From: Clostridiales bacterium UBA1380
Lineage (GTDB): Bacteria; Bacillota; Clostridia; Oscillospirales; CAG-272
Direction of reading: 5' to 3'
NCBI GenBank assembly: GCA_002305445.1
Contig: DBRA01000047.1
Span: forward strand, 1 to 14,541
Length of the DNA: 14,541 bases
Below are positions 7,319-13,720 of this stretch, piece after piece. Made by a program: the position numbers and the translations under genes. The notes under the pieces were generated by a model. That model saw only the letters and a program-made list of their open reading frames with translations, was not told the DNA's origin and did not search any database. Numbering within the stretch: position 1 is the stretch's first letter; each line of letters starts with the position of its first letter.

Positions 7319-7400
7319 TATGCGTCACCTCGGAATGGCAATTGTACTGTAATGATATTTTAACACTGTTATAATATTTTTGAAATGGTTAAAGTGGTTA

Positions 7401-7432
7401 ACAAAAAGGAAGGGCGCACCCTTCCTTTTTGT
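7401..7432. terminator. Bidirectional terminator downstream of the MORN-protein gene
   Basis: Fourteen-base arms (7401-7414 and 7419-7432, core AAGGAAGGG/CCCTTCCTT) are perfect around a CGCA loop, with A-tract and T-tract built into the helix, so it works in both directions. It separates the MORN operon from the solute-binding protein gene downstream on the same strand. Confidence 0.88.
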
Positions 7433-7475
7433 ATTTACTTTGGTTACCGGAACCTGCCCGAAGTGTAAGTTCTAA

Positions 7476-7500
7476 GAAGCAAGCGCGAAGCGCTTGCTTC
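7476..7500 (+). other. Strong hairpin, possibly an additional terminator
   Basis: GAAGCAAGCGC and GCGCTTGCTTC pair perfectly around GAA. The T-rich tail (CGTTTCTTTTTT) is on the plus strand, although no plus-strand gene precedes it. It could be a barrier to antisense transcription into the MORN gene or part of a dispersed intergenic repeat. Confidence 0.5.
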
Positions 7501-7540
7501 CGTTTCTTTTTTAAGAAAGCAGCGTCGTTCTCCCCGTCCC

Positions 7541-8350
7541 TCAGCCTTCGCTGCGGACGATGACGCCGCCGGAGAACTCGCCTTCGTAGACGCGGCCGGA
7601 CGGCCATGTGTATTTGCCGTAGCCCTCGATGACGTTGTTCACGAACTCGCCTTCGTAGGTCTCGCCGTTCGCCCATGTGTACTTGCCGTAGCCGCTGCGC
7701 ATGTCGCCGACGTATTCGCCGTCGTACACGTCGCCGTTCGCGAAGACGTACACGCCCTTGCCGGACTTGAGGTCGTCGACGAAATCGCCCTTGTACGAGC
7801 TGCCGTCAGCCCAGCTATATTCGCCGTAGCCGTTCTTCTTGCCGTTTAGGAACGTGCCGGTGAATACGCTGCCGTCCGCCCACGTGTAGGTGCCCTTGCC
7901 GTTCTTCTCGCCGTCGACAAATTCGCCCTCGTAAACGTCGCCGTTCACGTATGTGTAGACGCCGTAGCCGTTTATTCGGTCGTTCTCGAACTCGCCCTCG
8001 TAAACGGCGCCGGACGCGTAGATCAGCTTGCCGTGCCCCGACTTCATCAGGTTTTTAAGCTCGCCGTCGTACACGTCGCCGGTGGAATACGCAATGCTGC
8101 CGCGGTCGCGGTTCACCTCGGCCGTCAAGCCGTCCGAATAGATGAGCTTGCCGCGGAGCGGCTCGCCGTCGTCGCCCACGATGCCGAAAAACTTGATGTA
8201 GCCGTCGCCGGTGTCGTACTTTATGTACCGCAGTCCCGAAAAGTATATGCACGCCGCGATCACGCCGACGCATACGGCCGCCGCGATTACAACCGACAAA
8301 AGTATCTGCACCGTCGAACGATACCGGCGCGCGCGCGATCTCTGTTGCAT
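7541..8350 (-). CDS. Membrane-anchored MORN-repeat protein
   Basis: 269 residues. A basic N-terminus (RSRARRYR) precedes one membrane helix at about 14-38. By the positive-inside rule this places the rest outside the cell. Residues 93-253 are seven 23-residue MORN repeats of the form VYEGEFxxxxxNGYGxYTxxxGD, with an eighth truncated copy (254-259) and a ten-residue tail. Between the helix and the repeats is a region of about 50 residues without a recognised fold. MORN repeats form an elongated beta-hairpin array used for protein or lipid contacts; no enzymatic residues are visible. The start follows GGAGAG at about 11 bases. The gene lies 41 bases downstream of the two-helix membrane protein gene on the same strand and ends at a strong terminator, so the two form an operon. 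Function unknown. Confidence 0.85.
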   Translation of the reverse strand: MQQRSRARRYRSTVQILLSVVIAAAVCVGVIAACIYFSGLRYIKYDTGDGYIKFFGIVGDDGEPLRGKLIYSDGLTAEVNRDRGSIAYSTGDVYDGELKNLMKSGHGKLIYASGAVYEGEFENDRINGYGVYTYVNGDVYEGEFVDGEKNGKGTYTWADGSVFTGTFLNGKKNGYGEYSWADGSSYKGDFVDDLKSGKGVYVFANGDVYDGEYVGDMRSGYGKYTWANGETYEGEFVNNVIEGYGKYTWPSGRVYEGEFSGGVIVRSEG

Positions 8351-8391
8351 AAATTATATCACTCTCCGTTTAGCATAAAAACGCTGTGTCG

Positions 8392-9126
8392 TCAGAAAAA
8401 ATCCGAGCGGAAATCGATCTGCGCCATCAGCCCGTCGTCCGCCGCCGTATCTGCCGTCGTCTCGAGCGGAAGCGTCGTTTCGGGCGCAGCCGTCGTCTCC
8501 GGCGCGGCCGTCGTGGTGGCGGGCGATTTGTCCGTCACCGCCGAAACGCTGCCTCCCGCCGTGTTGCCGATCAAACCTATCGTATCGTCGAGCGCGGTGA
8601 GCAGCTTCGGGACGTATTTGAGCGCGAGCAGCGCAATAATCAGGGAAATGATGACCGTCGCGATGAACGTGAACGCGTCCGTACCCTTCTTTTCGTAGCG
8701 GATCAGCGCGCGGTCGCGCAGCCGCTCCGCGACGTAGAAGTGCGACGAGTCGACGTCGGTGATGATCTTCGGCTCCGGCTCGCCCAGAACAGCGCGCACG
8801 ACCTTCGCCGCTTTGTTTTTCGGCGGCGGCACGACCGCGCGCACGCCGTCCTCCTCCGCGCACGACACAAGCTTACGCAGCGTCGAGCCGTTCTTCAGCG
8901 CGCCGCGGACAAAGACGTTCTTCGCGTACCCCGTCTCCGCAAGCGTCAGAGCCGTCTCGGGCGACAGCGCGCCGCGCTTTATCAGCTCACGCACGTAGTT
9001 GCCGATAAGCCGCTTGTTGTACAGCGCCGCCACGCCGGCGATGATGAAGCCGGCGAATACCGACCACACGATCAGGTCGAGCGTCAGCACCGGATCGGAC
9101 AGCGTAAAGTTACTGTATAGCAGCAT
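8392..9126 (-). CDS. Two-helix membrane protein with a Thr/Pro-rich tail, unknown function
   Basis: 244 residues with membrane helices at about 15-36 and 151-174. The loop between them (37-150) is basic and mostly helical, so it is probably cytoplasmic. The N-terminus and the C-terminal tail would then be outside. The tail (about 200-232) is rich in Thr, Ala and Pro with a duplicated TAAPETT unit, as in wall-spanning linkers, and ends in a short acidic/aromatic segment. I did not recognise the family. The ATG is chosen because AAGGAGGT ends seven bases before it; a GTG three codons earlier overlaps that site. First gene of an operon with the MORN protein, preceded by a long AT-rich leader and two overlapping promoter candidates. 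The shared location suggests a joint envelope role, which is inference only. Confidence 0.75.
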   Translation of the reverse strand: MLLYSNFTLSDPVLTLDLIVWSVFAGFIIAGVAALYNKRLIGNYVRELIKRGALSPETALTLAETGYAKNVFVRGALKNGSTLRKLVSCAEEDGVRAVVPPPKNKAAKVVRAVLGEPEPKIITDVDSSHFYVAERLRDRALIRYEKKGTDAFTFIATVIISLIIALLALKYVPKLLTALDDTIGLIGNTAGGSVSAVTDKSPATTTAAPETTAAPETTLPLETTADTAADDGLMAQIDFRSDFF

Positions 9127-9351
9127 CAACAGCACCTCCTTGTAGTAGTGGGGGACGGGGGAACGAGGGGAACGATGTACTTTCTCTGAGAGAAAGTACC
9201 AAAGAGCAGATGATTGACTTGGTTATTTTTTATAGCAGGGGATGACCGAATATGTTTAAAACATATCTAATAAATACTGCAAGAATCTCTGCTTTACGGC
9301 TCAACAGATATGATGTGCTGCATATAACTTACTTCAACCGCTCCTGTTAAC
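9127..9351 (-). promoter_or_regulatory. Long AT-rich structured leader of the membrane/MORN operon
   Basis: About 225 bases between the promoters and the start codon, clearly more AT-rich than the surrounding genes. It contains a perfect 10-base hairpin GTACTTTCTC/GAGAAAGTAC (9177-9199), an AT-rich palindrome ATATGTTT/AAACATAT near 9250-9266, a CTGTTAACAG palindrome at its 5' end, and C-rich repeats (CGTTCCCC, CGTTCCCCC) just before the ribosome binding site. It matched no riboswitch class I know, and no T-tract terminator is present. Confidence 0.5.
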
Positions 9352-9393
9352 AGTATAGCAGATATTATAAGATACAGCAACAGCGCGCGTCAA
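9352..9393 (-). promoter_or_regulatory. Two overlapping promoters of the membrane/MORN operon
   Basis: The upstream one is TTGACG (9388-9393), 18 bases, TATAAT (9364-9369). The second is TTGCTG (9375-9380), 17 bases, TATACT (9352-9357). Both point toward the two-helix membrane protein gene. The first -35 box starts only about 23 bases after the serS stop, and no terminator was seen after serS, so read-through from serS is also possible. Confidence 0.7.
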
Positions 9394-9415
9394 CCGAAAC
9401 GCAGTCTCGCCGCGC

Positions 9416-10717
9416 TCAGTCAACCCACGTATTTTTCGTTATGACCTCGATGCCGCCGAGATACTTGCGGAGCACCTCCGGCACGACGACGGAGCCGTCG
9501 GCGCGCTGGTTCTGCTCGACCATCGCGGGGAAGATGCGCGACGTCGCAAGGCCGGAGCCGTTCAGCGTATGGACGAATTCGGGTTTGCCGGTCGCTTCGC
9601 GCTTGAAGCGTATCATACCGCGGCGCGCCTGATAGTCGCGCGCGTTGGACACGGACGAAACTTCCTTGTAGCCGTTCATGGACGGGATCTGTATCTCGAT
9701 GTCGTAGGTGCGCGCCATCGACGCGGAGCAGTCGCCGGCGGCGAGCTTGACCGTGCGGAAATGGAAGCCCAGACCCTTGACGAGGTTCTCGGCCTTCGTC
9801 ACAAGCTCCTCGAACGCGGCGTCAGAGTCCTCCGGCCGCGTGAACTGGAACATCTCGACCTTGTTGAACTGGTGTCCGCGGACCATGCCGCGCTCGTCGG
9901 AGCGGTAAGAGCCGGCTTCCCTGCGGAAGCAGGGCGTGTACGAGAACAGCTTCTTCGGCAGATCGGACTCGGCGAGAATCTCGCCGCGGTATATGCTCGC
10001 GAGCGCGGCTTCGGCGGTCGGAAGCATATAGTGCGTGCGGTCGTCGGTCGGGTTCTCGATCTTATATACCTCGTCGGCGAACTTCGGGAACTGCCCCGCC
10101 GTCACGCCGCACTGGTACTCGAGCATGTGCGGCGGCAGGATGAACTCGTAGCCGTCCGCGATGTGCGTATCGATGAAGTAGTTGAGCAGCGCCCACTCAA
10201 GGCGCGCGCCCATGCCCTTGTACATCCAGTATCCGCTGCCGGCGAGCTTGACGCCGCGGTCATAATCGATAAGACCGAGATCGGTGCAGAGGTCGACGTG
10301 GTGCTTCGGCGCAAAGTCAAACTTGTGCGGCTCGCCGAAGTAGCGGATCGGCTCGTTGTTTTCCTTCCCTCCCGCGGCGAGATCCGGATCGGCGAGGTTC
10401 GGCAGTCCGAGCATGAGCGTGTTGTACTCCGCTTCGACTTCCTTCAGCTTCTCGTCGTCCTCCTTGACCTTGTCGGAAAGCTCCTTCATGCGCGCAAAGA
10501 CGGGCGCGGTATCCTCGCCGGCCTTCTTCATCGCGGGGATCGTCTTGGAAACGCGGTTCTGCTCCGCTTTCAGCGACTCCGTCTCCGCTATCATCGCGCG
10601 GCGCCGCGCGTCGAGCTCGAGTATGCGGTCTATCTCCGCCGAGCAGTCCTTACCGCGCGCAATCATGCGCTCCTTAACATACGCGGTCTCTTCCTTGATG
10701 CGTTTTATGTCAAGCAT
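9416..10717 (-). CDS. serS: Serine–tRNA ligase
   Basis: 433 residues, normal length for bacterial SerRS. The enzyme charges tRNA-Ser with serine using ATP, in the cytoplasm. Residues 1-105 form the long antiparallel coiled-coil arm that grips the tRNA-Ser variable arm (heptad-like KVKEDDEKLKEVEAEY). The class II catalytic core follows: LPTAEAAL at 232-239 with the serine-binding Thr/Glu, motif 2 FRREAGS...RGMVRGHQF at 264-284, VSNARDYQARR at 356-366, and motif 3 LNGSGLATSR at 385-394 with its invariant Arg. Motif 3 differs mildly from the common LNGSGLAVGR form. I chose the ATG after GAGGG (seven bases); a longer upstream frame runs through the parS site and is not homologous. No T-box leader was found. 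A parS site lies 25 bases upstream. Confidence 0.96.
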   Translation of the reverse strand: MLDIKRIKEETAYVKERMIARGKDCSAEIDRILELDARRRAMIAETESLKAEQNRVSKTIPAMKKAGEDTAPVFARMKELSDKVKEDDEKLKEVEAEYNTLMLGLPNLADPDLAAGGKENNEPIRYFGEPHKFDFAPKHHVDLCTDLGLIDYDRGVKLAGSGYWMYKGMGARLEWALLNYFIDTHIADGYEFILPPHMLEYQCGVTAGQFPKFADEVYKIENPTDDRTHYMLPTAEAALASIYRGEILAESDLPKKLFSYTPCFRREAGSYRSDERGMVRGHQFNKVEMFQFTRPEDSDAAFEELVTKAENLVKGLGFHFRTVKLAAGDCSASMARTYDIEIQIPSMNGYKEVSSVSNARDYQARRGMIRFKREATGKPEFVHTLNGSGLATSRIFPAMVEQNQRADGSVVVPEVLRKYLGGIEVITKNTWVD

Positions 10718-10741
10718 AATACAGCCCTCTTTGTATATTAT

Positions 10742-10757
10742 TGTTTCACGTGAAACA
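10742..10757. other. parS centromere site 1
   Basis: TGTTTCACGTGAAACA, an exact palindromic match to the ParB-binding consensus TGTTNCACGTGAAACA. It lies between parB and serS, just ahead of the serS ribosome binding site. Confidence 0.95.
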
Positions 10758-10858
10758 TTTTTTACGCGGCGGTCATTATTGTAGTATTTATCCGGCGAAG
10801 GCTGCATATGCGTCCCGCCGGTCTTCTGGTGCCGTTATGATCTTTCGTGCGTTCATTA

Positions 10859-10883
10859 CGCGGTCGTTTATAAGACGACCGCG
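10859..10883. other. Perfect hairpin in the serS–parB intergenic region
   Basis: Nine-base arms CGCGGTCGT and ACGACCGCG flank the loop TTATAAG. There is no T-tract in either direction, so it is not a standard terminator. It lies about 40 bases upstream of the tRNA fragment. The rest of the 407-base gap (10718-11124) holds parS site 1, an AT-rich stretch with several GCAT words, and weak arms ACCGGG/CCCGGT at 11077-11104 after the parB stop. No gene was seen. Confidence 0.6.
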
Positions 10884-10922
10884 ATATTAATGTGGTTATT
10901 TAATTGTAGTTATATATGCCGT

Positions 10923-10947
10923 GAGGGTTCGATTCCCTTCGTCCGCA
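10923..10947 (+). pseudogene. 3' fragment of a tRNA gene (T arm and acceptor strand)
   Basis: GAGGG – TTCGATT – CCCTT forms a T arm with a fully canonical T loop. It is followed directly by a seven-base acceptor strand CGTCCGC and discriminator A, exactly the spacing of a tRNA 3' end; CCA is not encoded. Upstream, no anticodon arm or D arm could be folded. The only partial match to the needed 5' strand GCGGACG is GCGGTCG at 10860-10866, which is instead part of the perfect hairpin there. So this is a relic, not a working tRNA. The amino-acid identity cannot be told. Confidence 0.6.
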
Positions 10948-11124
10948 TATAATCCGTAATATTGCAAAATCCGCATTAACCGTCTGTGTTTTCTACAATA
11001 TCGAACGCATAAATGCATTCATGTTGCATAAACGATATAATGCATTGGAACATTTTCGCACTTTCCGCATTGCATTACCGGGCGCGCATTTCGCAGGACC
11101 CGGTGTGATCTGGCAATATTCGTT

Positions 11125-12021
11125 TTATATGTTGTCGTCGAAGATATTGTTGCCGCAGAGCTTCTTGAGCAGGTCCTCGAGGTCCGAGTCGTCGGTGTAT
11201 TCGACCTGCAGCAGCTTGCGGTTGCGGGCGCGCACCACATGCACGCTGCGTCCGAGCTTCTCGGTGCAGCGCTTTTCAAGCTCCGCGACGTAATCGACGC
11301 CCATTTCGGAGAATGACTGCGGCTGCAGCGTCGGCATCTTCGCGCCGTTCTCTTCGTAATTTTTGTTCGCGTTCTTGACCGCTGTCTCGACCTCGCGCAC
11401 GCTGAGATTGCGCTGCGCTGCCTTTTTCGCGAGCGTATACATCGCGCTGCGGTCGCGCAGTCCGAGCAGCGCACGGCCGTGGCCGGCGGTCAGCTCGCTC
11501 GAGCGCAGCATATCGAGCACCTCGGGCGGCAGATCAAGCAGTCGAAGCGAGTTCGCGATGGCGCTGCGCGACTTGCCGACGCTGGCCGAAATCTCCTCCT
11601 GCGTCAGCGAATATTCCTCCATCAGCATCCTGTATGCGTCCGCTTCCTCGAAGGGGTTGAGGTTCTCACGCTGTATGTTCTCGATCAGCGCGTACTGCGC
11701 CGCCTTGAGCTCGTCCGCCTCCATGATGATCGCGGGGATTGTCGTCTTGCCCGCTATTTTTGAGGCGCGCCAGCGGCGCTCGCCCGCGATTATCTGATAA
11801 AATCCGCCGCCGGACGGGCGGACCAGTATCGGCTGTATGACGCCGTTCGCCGATATCGAGTCCGCGAGCGACTGCAGCGACATTTGATCGAACGTTCTTC
11901 GGGGCTGATTGGGCTTCGGCTCGATGTCGCTCACGTTCAGATATACAACATCGTGACCGGATTCTATGGAATTGTCGGTGAATATCGAGTCGAGCCCCTT
12001 CCCGAGAGCTTTTTTCGGCAT
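11125..12021 (-). CDS. parB: Chromosome-partitioning protein ParB (Spo0J family)
   Basis: 298 residues, normal length. ParB binds parS, loads as a CTP-dependent sliding clamp, spreads over the origin region, and recruits SMC while stimulating ParA. The N-terminus starts MPKKALGKGLDSIF, a ParA-contacting segment common in this family. The CTP-binding domain shows AGERRWRA at 79-86 and ENIQREN at 114-120. The helix-turn-helix for parS is at about 139-163 (LTQEEISASVGKSRSAIANS). The C-terminal dimerisation domain occupies roughly 235-298. AAAGGA lies 11 bases before the ATG. parA is 58 bases upstream on the same strand, so the two are co-transcribed. Three consensus parS sites sit within 1.3 kb on either side. 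Confidence 0.97.
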   Translation of the reverse strand: MPKKALGKGLDSIFTDNSIESGHDVVYLNVSDIEPKPNQPRRTFDQMSLQSLADSISANGVIQPILVRPSGGGFYQIIAGERRWRASKIAGKTTIPAIIMEADELKAAQYALIENIQRENLNPFEEADAYRMLMEEYSLTQEEISASVGKSRSAIANSLRLLDLPPEVLDMLRSSELTAGHGRALLGLRDRSAMYTLAKKAAQRNLSVREVETAVKNANKNYEENGAKMPTLQPQSFSEMGVDYVAELEKRCTEKLGRSVHVVRARNRKLLQVEYTDDSDLEDLLKKLCGNNIFDDNI

Positions 12022-12079
12022 GGTAAATCTTATCCTTTCGTAAATCGGTTCCTCGTCCTTAAAGCGCCGGCGCTTTAAA

Positions 12080-12850
12080 CTACTCTCCGATCCTGTCGAT
12101 GATTTCCCGCGCGAGCTCCATGTACTCGAGGCTCCCGCGGGAATATTTTTCGTGATAATAAATGGGCTTGCCGAAGCTGGGTGCCTCGCTCAGCTTGACA
12201 TTGCGCCCGATCGTAGATTTGAACAGCTTGTCGCTGTAGTATTTCTTCAGCTCGCTCATGACCTGCGTCGACAGATTAAGCCTTCCGTTGTACATCGTGA
12301 TCAATATGCCTAAAACATACAGGTCTTTATTGTACATTTGCTTCACTCTGCGGACCGTGTTCATAAGCTGCGTCAGTCCCTCGAGCGCATAATACTCCGC
12401 TGTCATCGGAATAATGACGCTGTCGGCCGCCGTCAGACCGGTTATGGTCAGGATCCCGAGCGACGGCGGACAGTCTATAAGGATGTACTCAAACCTGCCG
12501 TCCTCGCGCAGCGTGTCGATCGCGTTTTTAAGGCAGCGCTCGCGGTCCTGAAGGTCGATCAGCTCAAACTCGGCTCCGGCAAGCGATATGTTCGCCGGCA
12601 TGATGCTCATGTTCTTGAACTGCGTCTCTTTAATCGCGTCGAACGGCTTCGCGCCGAGCAGGACGTCGTATGTAGTGACCGTCAGCGCTTTCTTTTTGAC
12701 GCCGACGCCGCTTGTGGTGTTGCCCTGCGGGTCGAGGTCGATCAGCAGCACGCTGCGCCCGAGGGCGCCGAGAGCGGCGGCTGTGTTAACAGCGGAGGTT
12801 GTCTTTCCGACGCCGCCTTTTTGGTTCGCAAAAGCGATAACTGACGTCAT
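12080..12850 (-). CDS. parA: Chromosome-partitioning ATPase ParA (Soj family)
   Basis: 256 residues. This is a deviant Walker ATPase that binds DNA non-specifically as an ATP dimer, is released by ParB, and helps move replication origins apart; in Bacillus it also acts on DnaA. It shows KGGVGKTT at 11-18 with the signature Lys11 and catalytic-loop Lys16. LLIDLDPQGN (35-44) and ILIDCPPS (123-130) follow, as does the EYYALEGL helix typical of Soj. There is no N-terminal DNA-binding extension, so it is the chromosomal short (Ib-like length) type, not the long plasmid type. GGAGGT lies four bases before the ATG. It is transcribed from a strong promoter with a duplicated element (see promoter entry), with parB following. 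Confidence 0.97.
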   Translation of the reverse strand: MTSVIAFANQKGGVGKTTSAVNTAAALGALGRSVLLIDLDPQGNTTSGVGVKKKALTVTTYDVLLGAKPFDAIKETQFKNMSIMPANISLAGAEFELIDLQDRERCLKNAIDTLREDGRFEYILIDCPPSLGILTITGLTAADSVIIPMTAEYYALEGLTQLMNTVRRVKQMYNKDLYVLGILITMYNGRLNLSTQVMSELKKYYSDKLFKSTIGRNVKLSEAPSFGKPIYYHEKYSRGSLEYMELAREIIDRIGE

Positions 12851-12904
12851 TTTTACCTCCGTACTTCATCCGGCGCTTTATTTCATAATAAATTATACCT
12901 CATA

Positions 12905-12933
12905 ATTATAACACACGGCATGTTAATAGTCAA
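12905..12933 (-). promoter_or_regulatory. parAB promoter
   Basis: TTGACT (12928-12933), 17 bases, TATAAT (12905-12910) on the minus strand, giving a leader of about 45 bases before the parA start. One copy of a duplicated 14-base element occupies the spacer. Confidence 0.9.
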
Positions 12934-12951
12934 CAATACGGCATGTTAATA
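12915..12951 (-). repeat. Direct repeat pair in the parAB promoter, candidate operator
   Basis: TATTAACATGCCGT occurs twice exactly, at 12915-12928 and 12938-12951, 23 bases apart start to start (about two helical turns). The proximal copy lies between the -35 and -10 boxes and the distal one just upstream of -35. This is the layout of a cooperative repressor site. The binding protein is unknown; it is unlike parS. Confidence 0.75.
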
Positions 12952-12992
12952 AATTATTTATTTGCATCATCCGGACGTTTTGCTGTAAAATA

Positions 12993-13015
12993 AAAAAGCG
13001 GTTTACCCGCTTTTT
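12993..13015. terminator. Terminator separating the Noc-like gene from parAB
   Basis: AAAAAGCGG and CCGCTTTTT pair around TTTAC. Read on the minus strand it is followed by TATTTTAC after a run of T, so it should end transcription arriving from rsmG and the Noc-like gene. Its last base is shared with the adjoining parS site. Confidence 0.85.
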
Positions 13016-13030
13016 GTTTCACGTGAAACA
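13015..13030. other. parS centromere site 2
   Basis: TGTTTCACGTGAAACA, exact consensus, immediately next to a terminator hairpin in the region upstream of parA. Confidence 0.95.
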
Positions 13031-13211
13031 TTCGTAAACAGTGTTTATTTTTGCATCTTTACATAACATATCCGGCATCTGTAAAGCCTATATACTTTTG
13101 CAATCTTATATATGCTCACACTGTATAGCAATAAATGTTTTATGCTTGCCGAAGCCGCAGATATATTGTTAACACACAATGCCCCATGTGAAAATGTTGT
13201 TTAACAGAATA
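13031..13211. other. AT-rich intergenic DNA between two parS sites
   Basis: About 180 bases, strongly AT-rich, with no coding frame, hairpin terminator or consensus promoter that I could support. No exact DnaA box (TTATNCACA) was seen, so there is no evidence that it is the replication origin itself. Together with the parAB promoter region it makes a 361-base gap between parA and the Noc-like gene. Confidence 0.5.
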
Positions 13212-13553
13212 TTATCTAATTGTTTCACGTGAAACATTTTGCTTAGAAATCAGGCTGTCCTTTACCCTGTCGATATACTCATCCGCCTGCCGGACGTTCA
13301 TCTTCTCCCTGATAATCACGCTCAGCGCGCGCTTGCGCTCTTCGACATCTCTGATCGAAAGCAGCGTCCTTGCGATTCTTTCCGGCAAATTCGCTCTTTT
13401 TATGACTTCTTTCTCCTCATCCGTAAATTTAAGAAGTCTGATTTTGTTGGAAATGTACGATTGGCTGTGCCCGCAGCGCATCGCAAGCTTAGTCTGTGAG
13501 TTGCCCTTCATCGACAGCTCGCGCAGAATCTCCGCTTCCTTGAAGTAGTCCAT
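13212..13553 (-). CDS. HTH-only ParB/Noc-family protein, short
   Basis: 113 residues matching only the DNA-binding middle of ParB/Noc. MDYFKEAEILRE corresponds to the end of ParB box II (ENxQRENLNPFEEA). The helix-turn-helix is at about 18-43 (NSQTKLAMRCGHSQSYISNK), followed by LLKFTDEE and the LPERIARTLLSI...NVRQADEYID helices. The CTP-binding N-terminal domain (GERRxR) and the C-terminal domain are both absent. Its place between rsmG and parA is where Bacillus carries noc, the nucleoid-occlusion factor. The C-terminal codons for residues 106-111 are a parS site. The only ATG has a poor ribosome binding site (AGGGA, 13 bases). The frame stays open about 120 bases upstream with protein-like sequence but no ATG, GTG or TTG. 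It may be a functional short variant or a decaying noc. Confidence 0.65.
   Translation of the reverse strand: MDYFKEAEILRELSMKGNSQTKLAMRCGHSQSYISNKIRLLKFTDEEKEVIKRANLPERIARTLLSIRDVEERKRALSVIIREKMNVRQADEYIDRVKDSLISKQNVSRETIR
13221..13236. other. parS centromere site 3, inside coding sequence
   Basis: TGTTTCACGTGAAACA, exact consensus, embedded in the last codons of the Noc-like gene, where it encodes the NVSRET segment. Confidence 0.95.
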
Positions 13554-13720
13554 CGGTCTTGTGCCGTCCCTGTCCTCTTCATCGTTTGCGTCTATTATAT
13601 CGCAGGCGGCCTGAAAATAATGGCGAGCGAAGAAGCGCGAGAGGTATGCGACGAGCGCGTTTTGTATTCGGTTTACTCGCTTTTTTATTGGGAGCGTCGT
13701 TAATTACTGCGGGAAATGCT

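Noticed and set aside
9294..9323. Nine-codon open frame (MQHIISVEP) in the leader of the membrane/MORN operon, possible leader peptide
   Set aside because: The nearest AGGAG is about 17 bases upstream, and the codons show no attenuation-type bias; too short to support.
9569..10753. Long plus-strand frame opposite serS
   Set aside because: Antisense to a clear housekeeping synthetase; composition is the shadow type.
10718..11124. T-box leader for serS
   Set aside because: Searched the minus strand for the GGTGGNACCGCG core and the AGTA/specifier loop; neither is present. The tRNA-like piece here is on the opposite strand and is a real tRNA 3' end.
13700..13720. Noc-binding-site-like ATTTCCCG after rsmG
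   Set aside because: Only one half of the Bacillus palindrome ATTTCCCGGGAAAT matches (ATTTCCCGCAGTAA), which is not enough.
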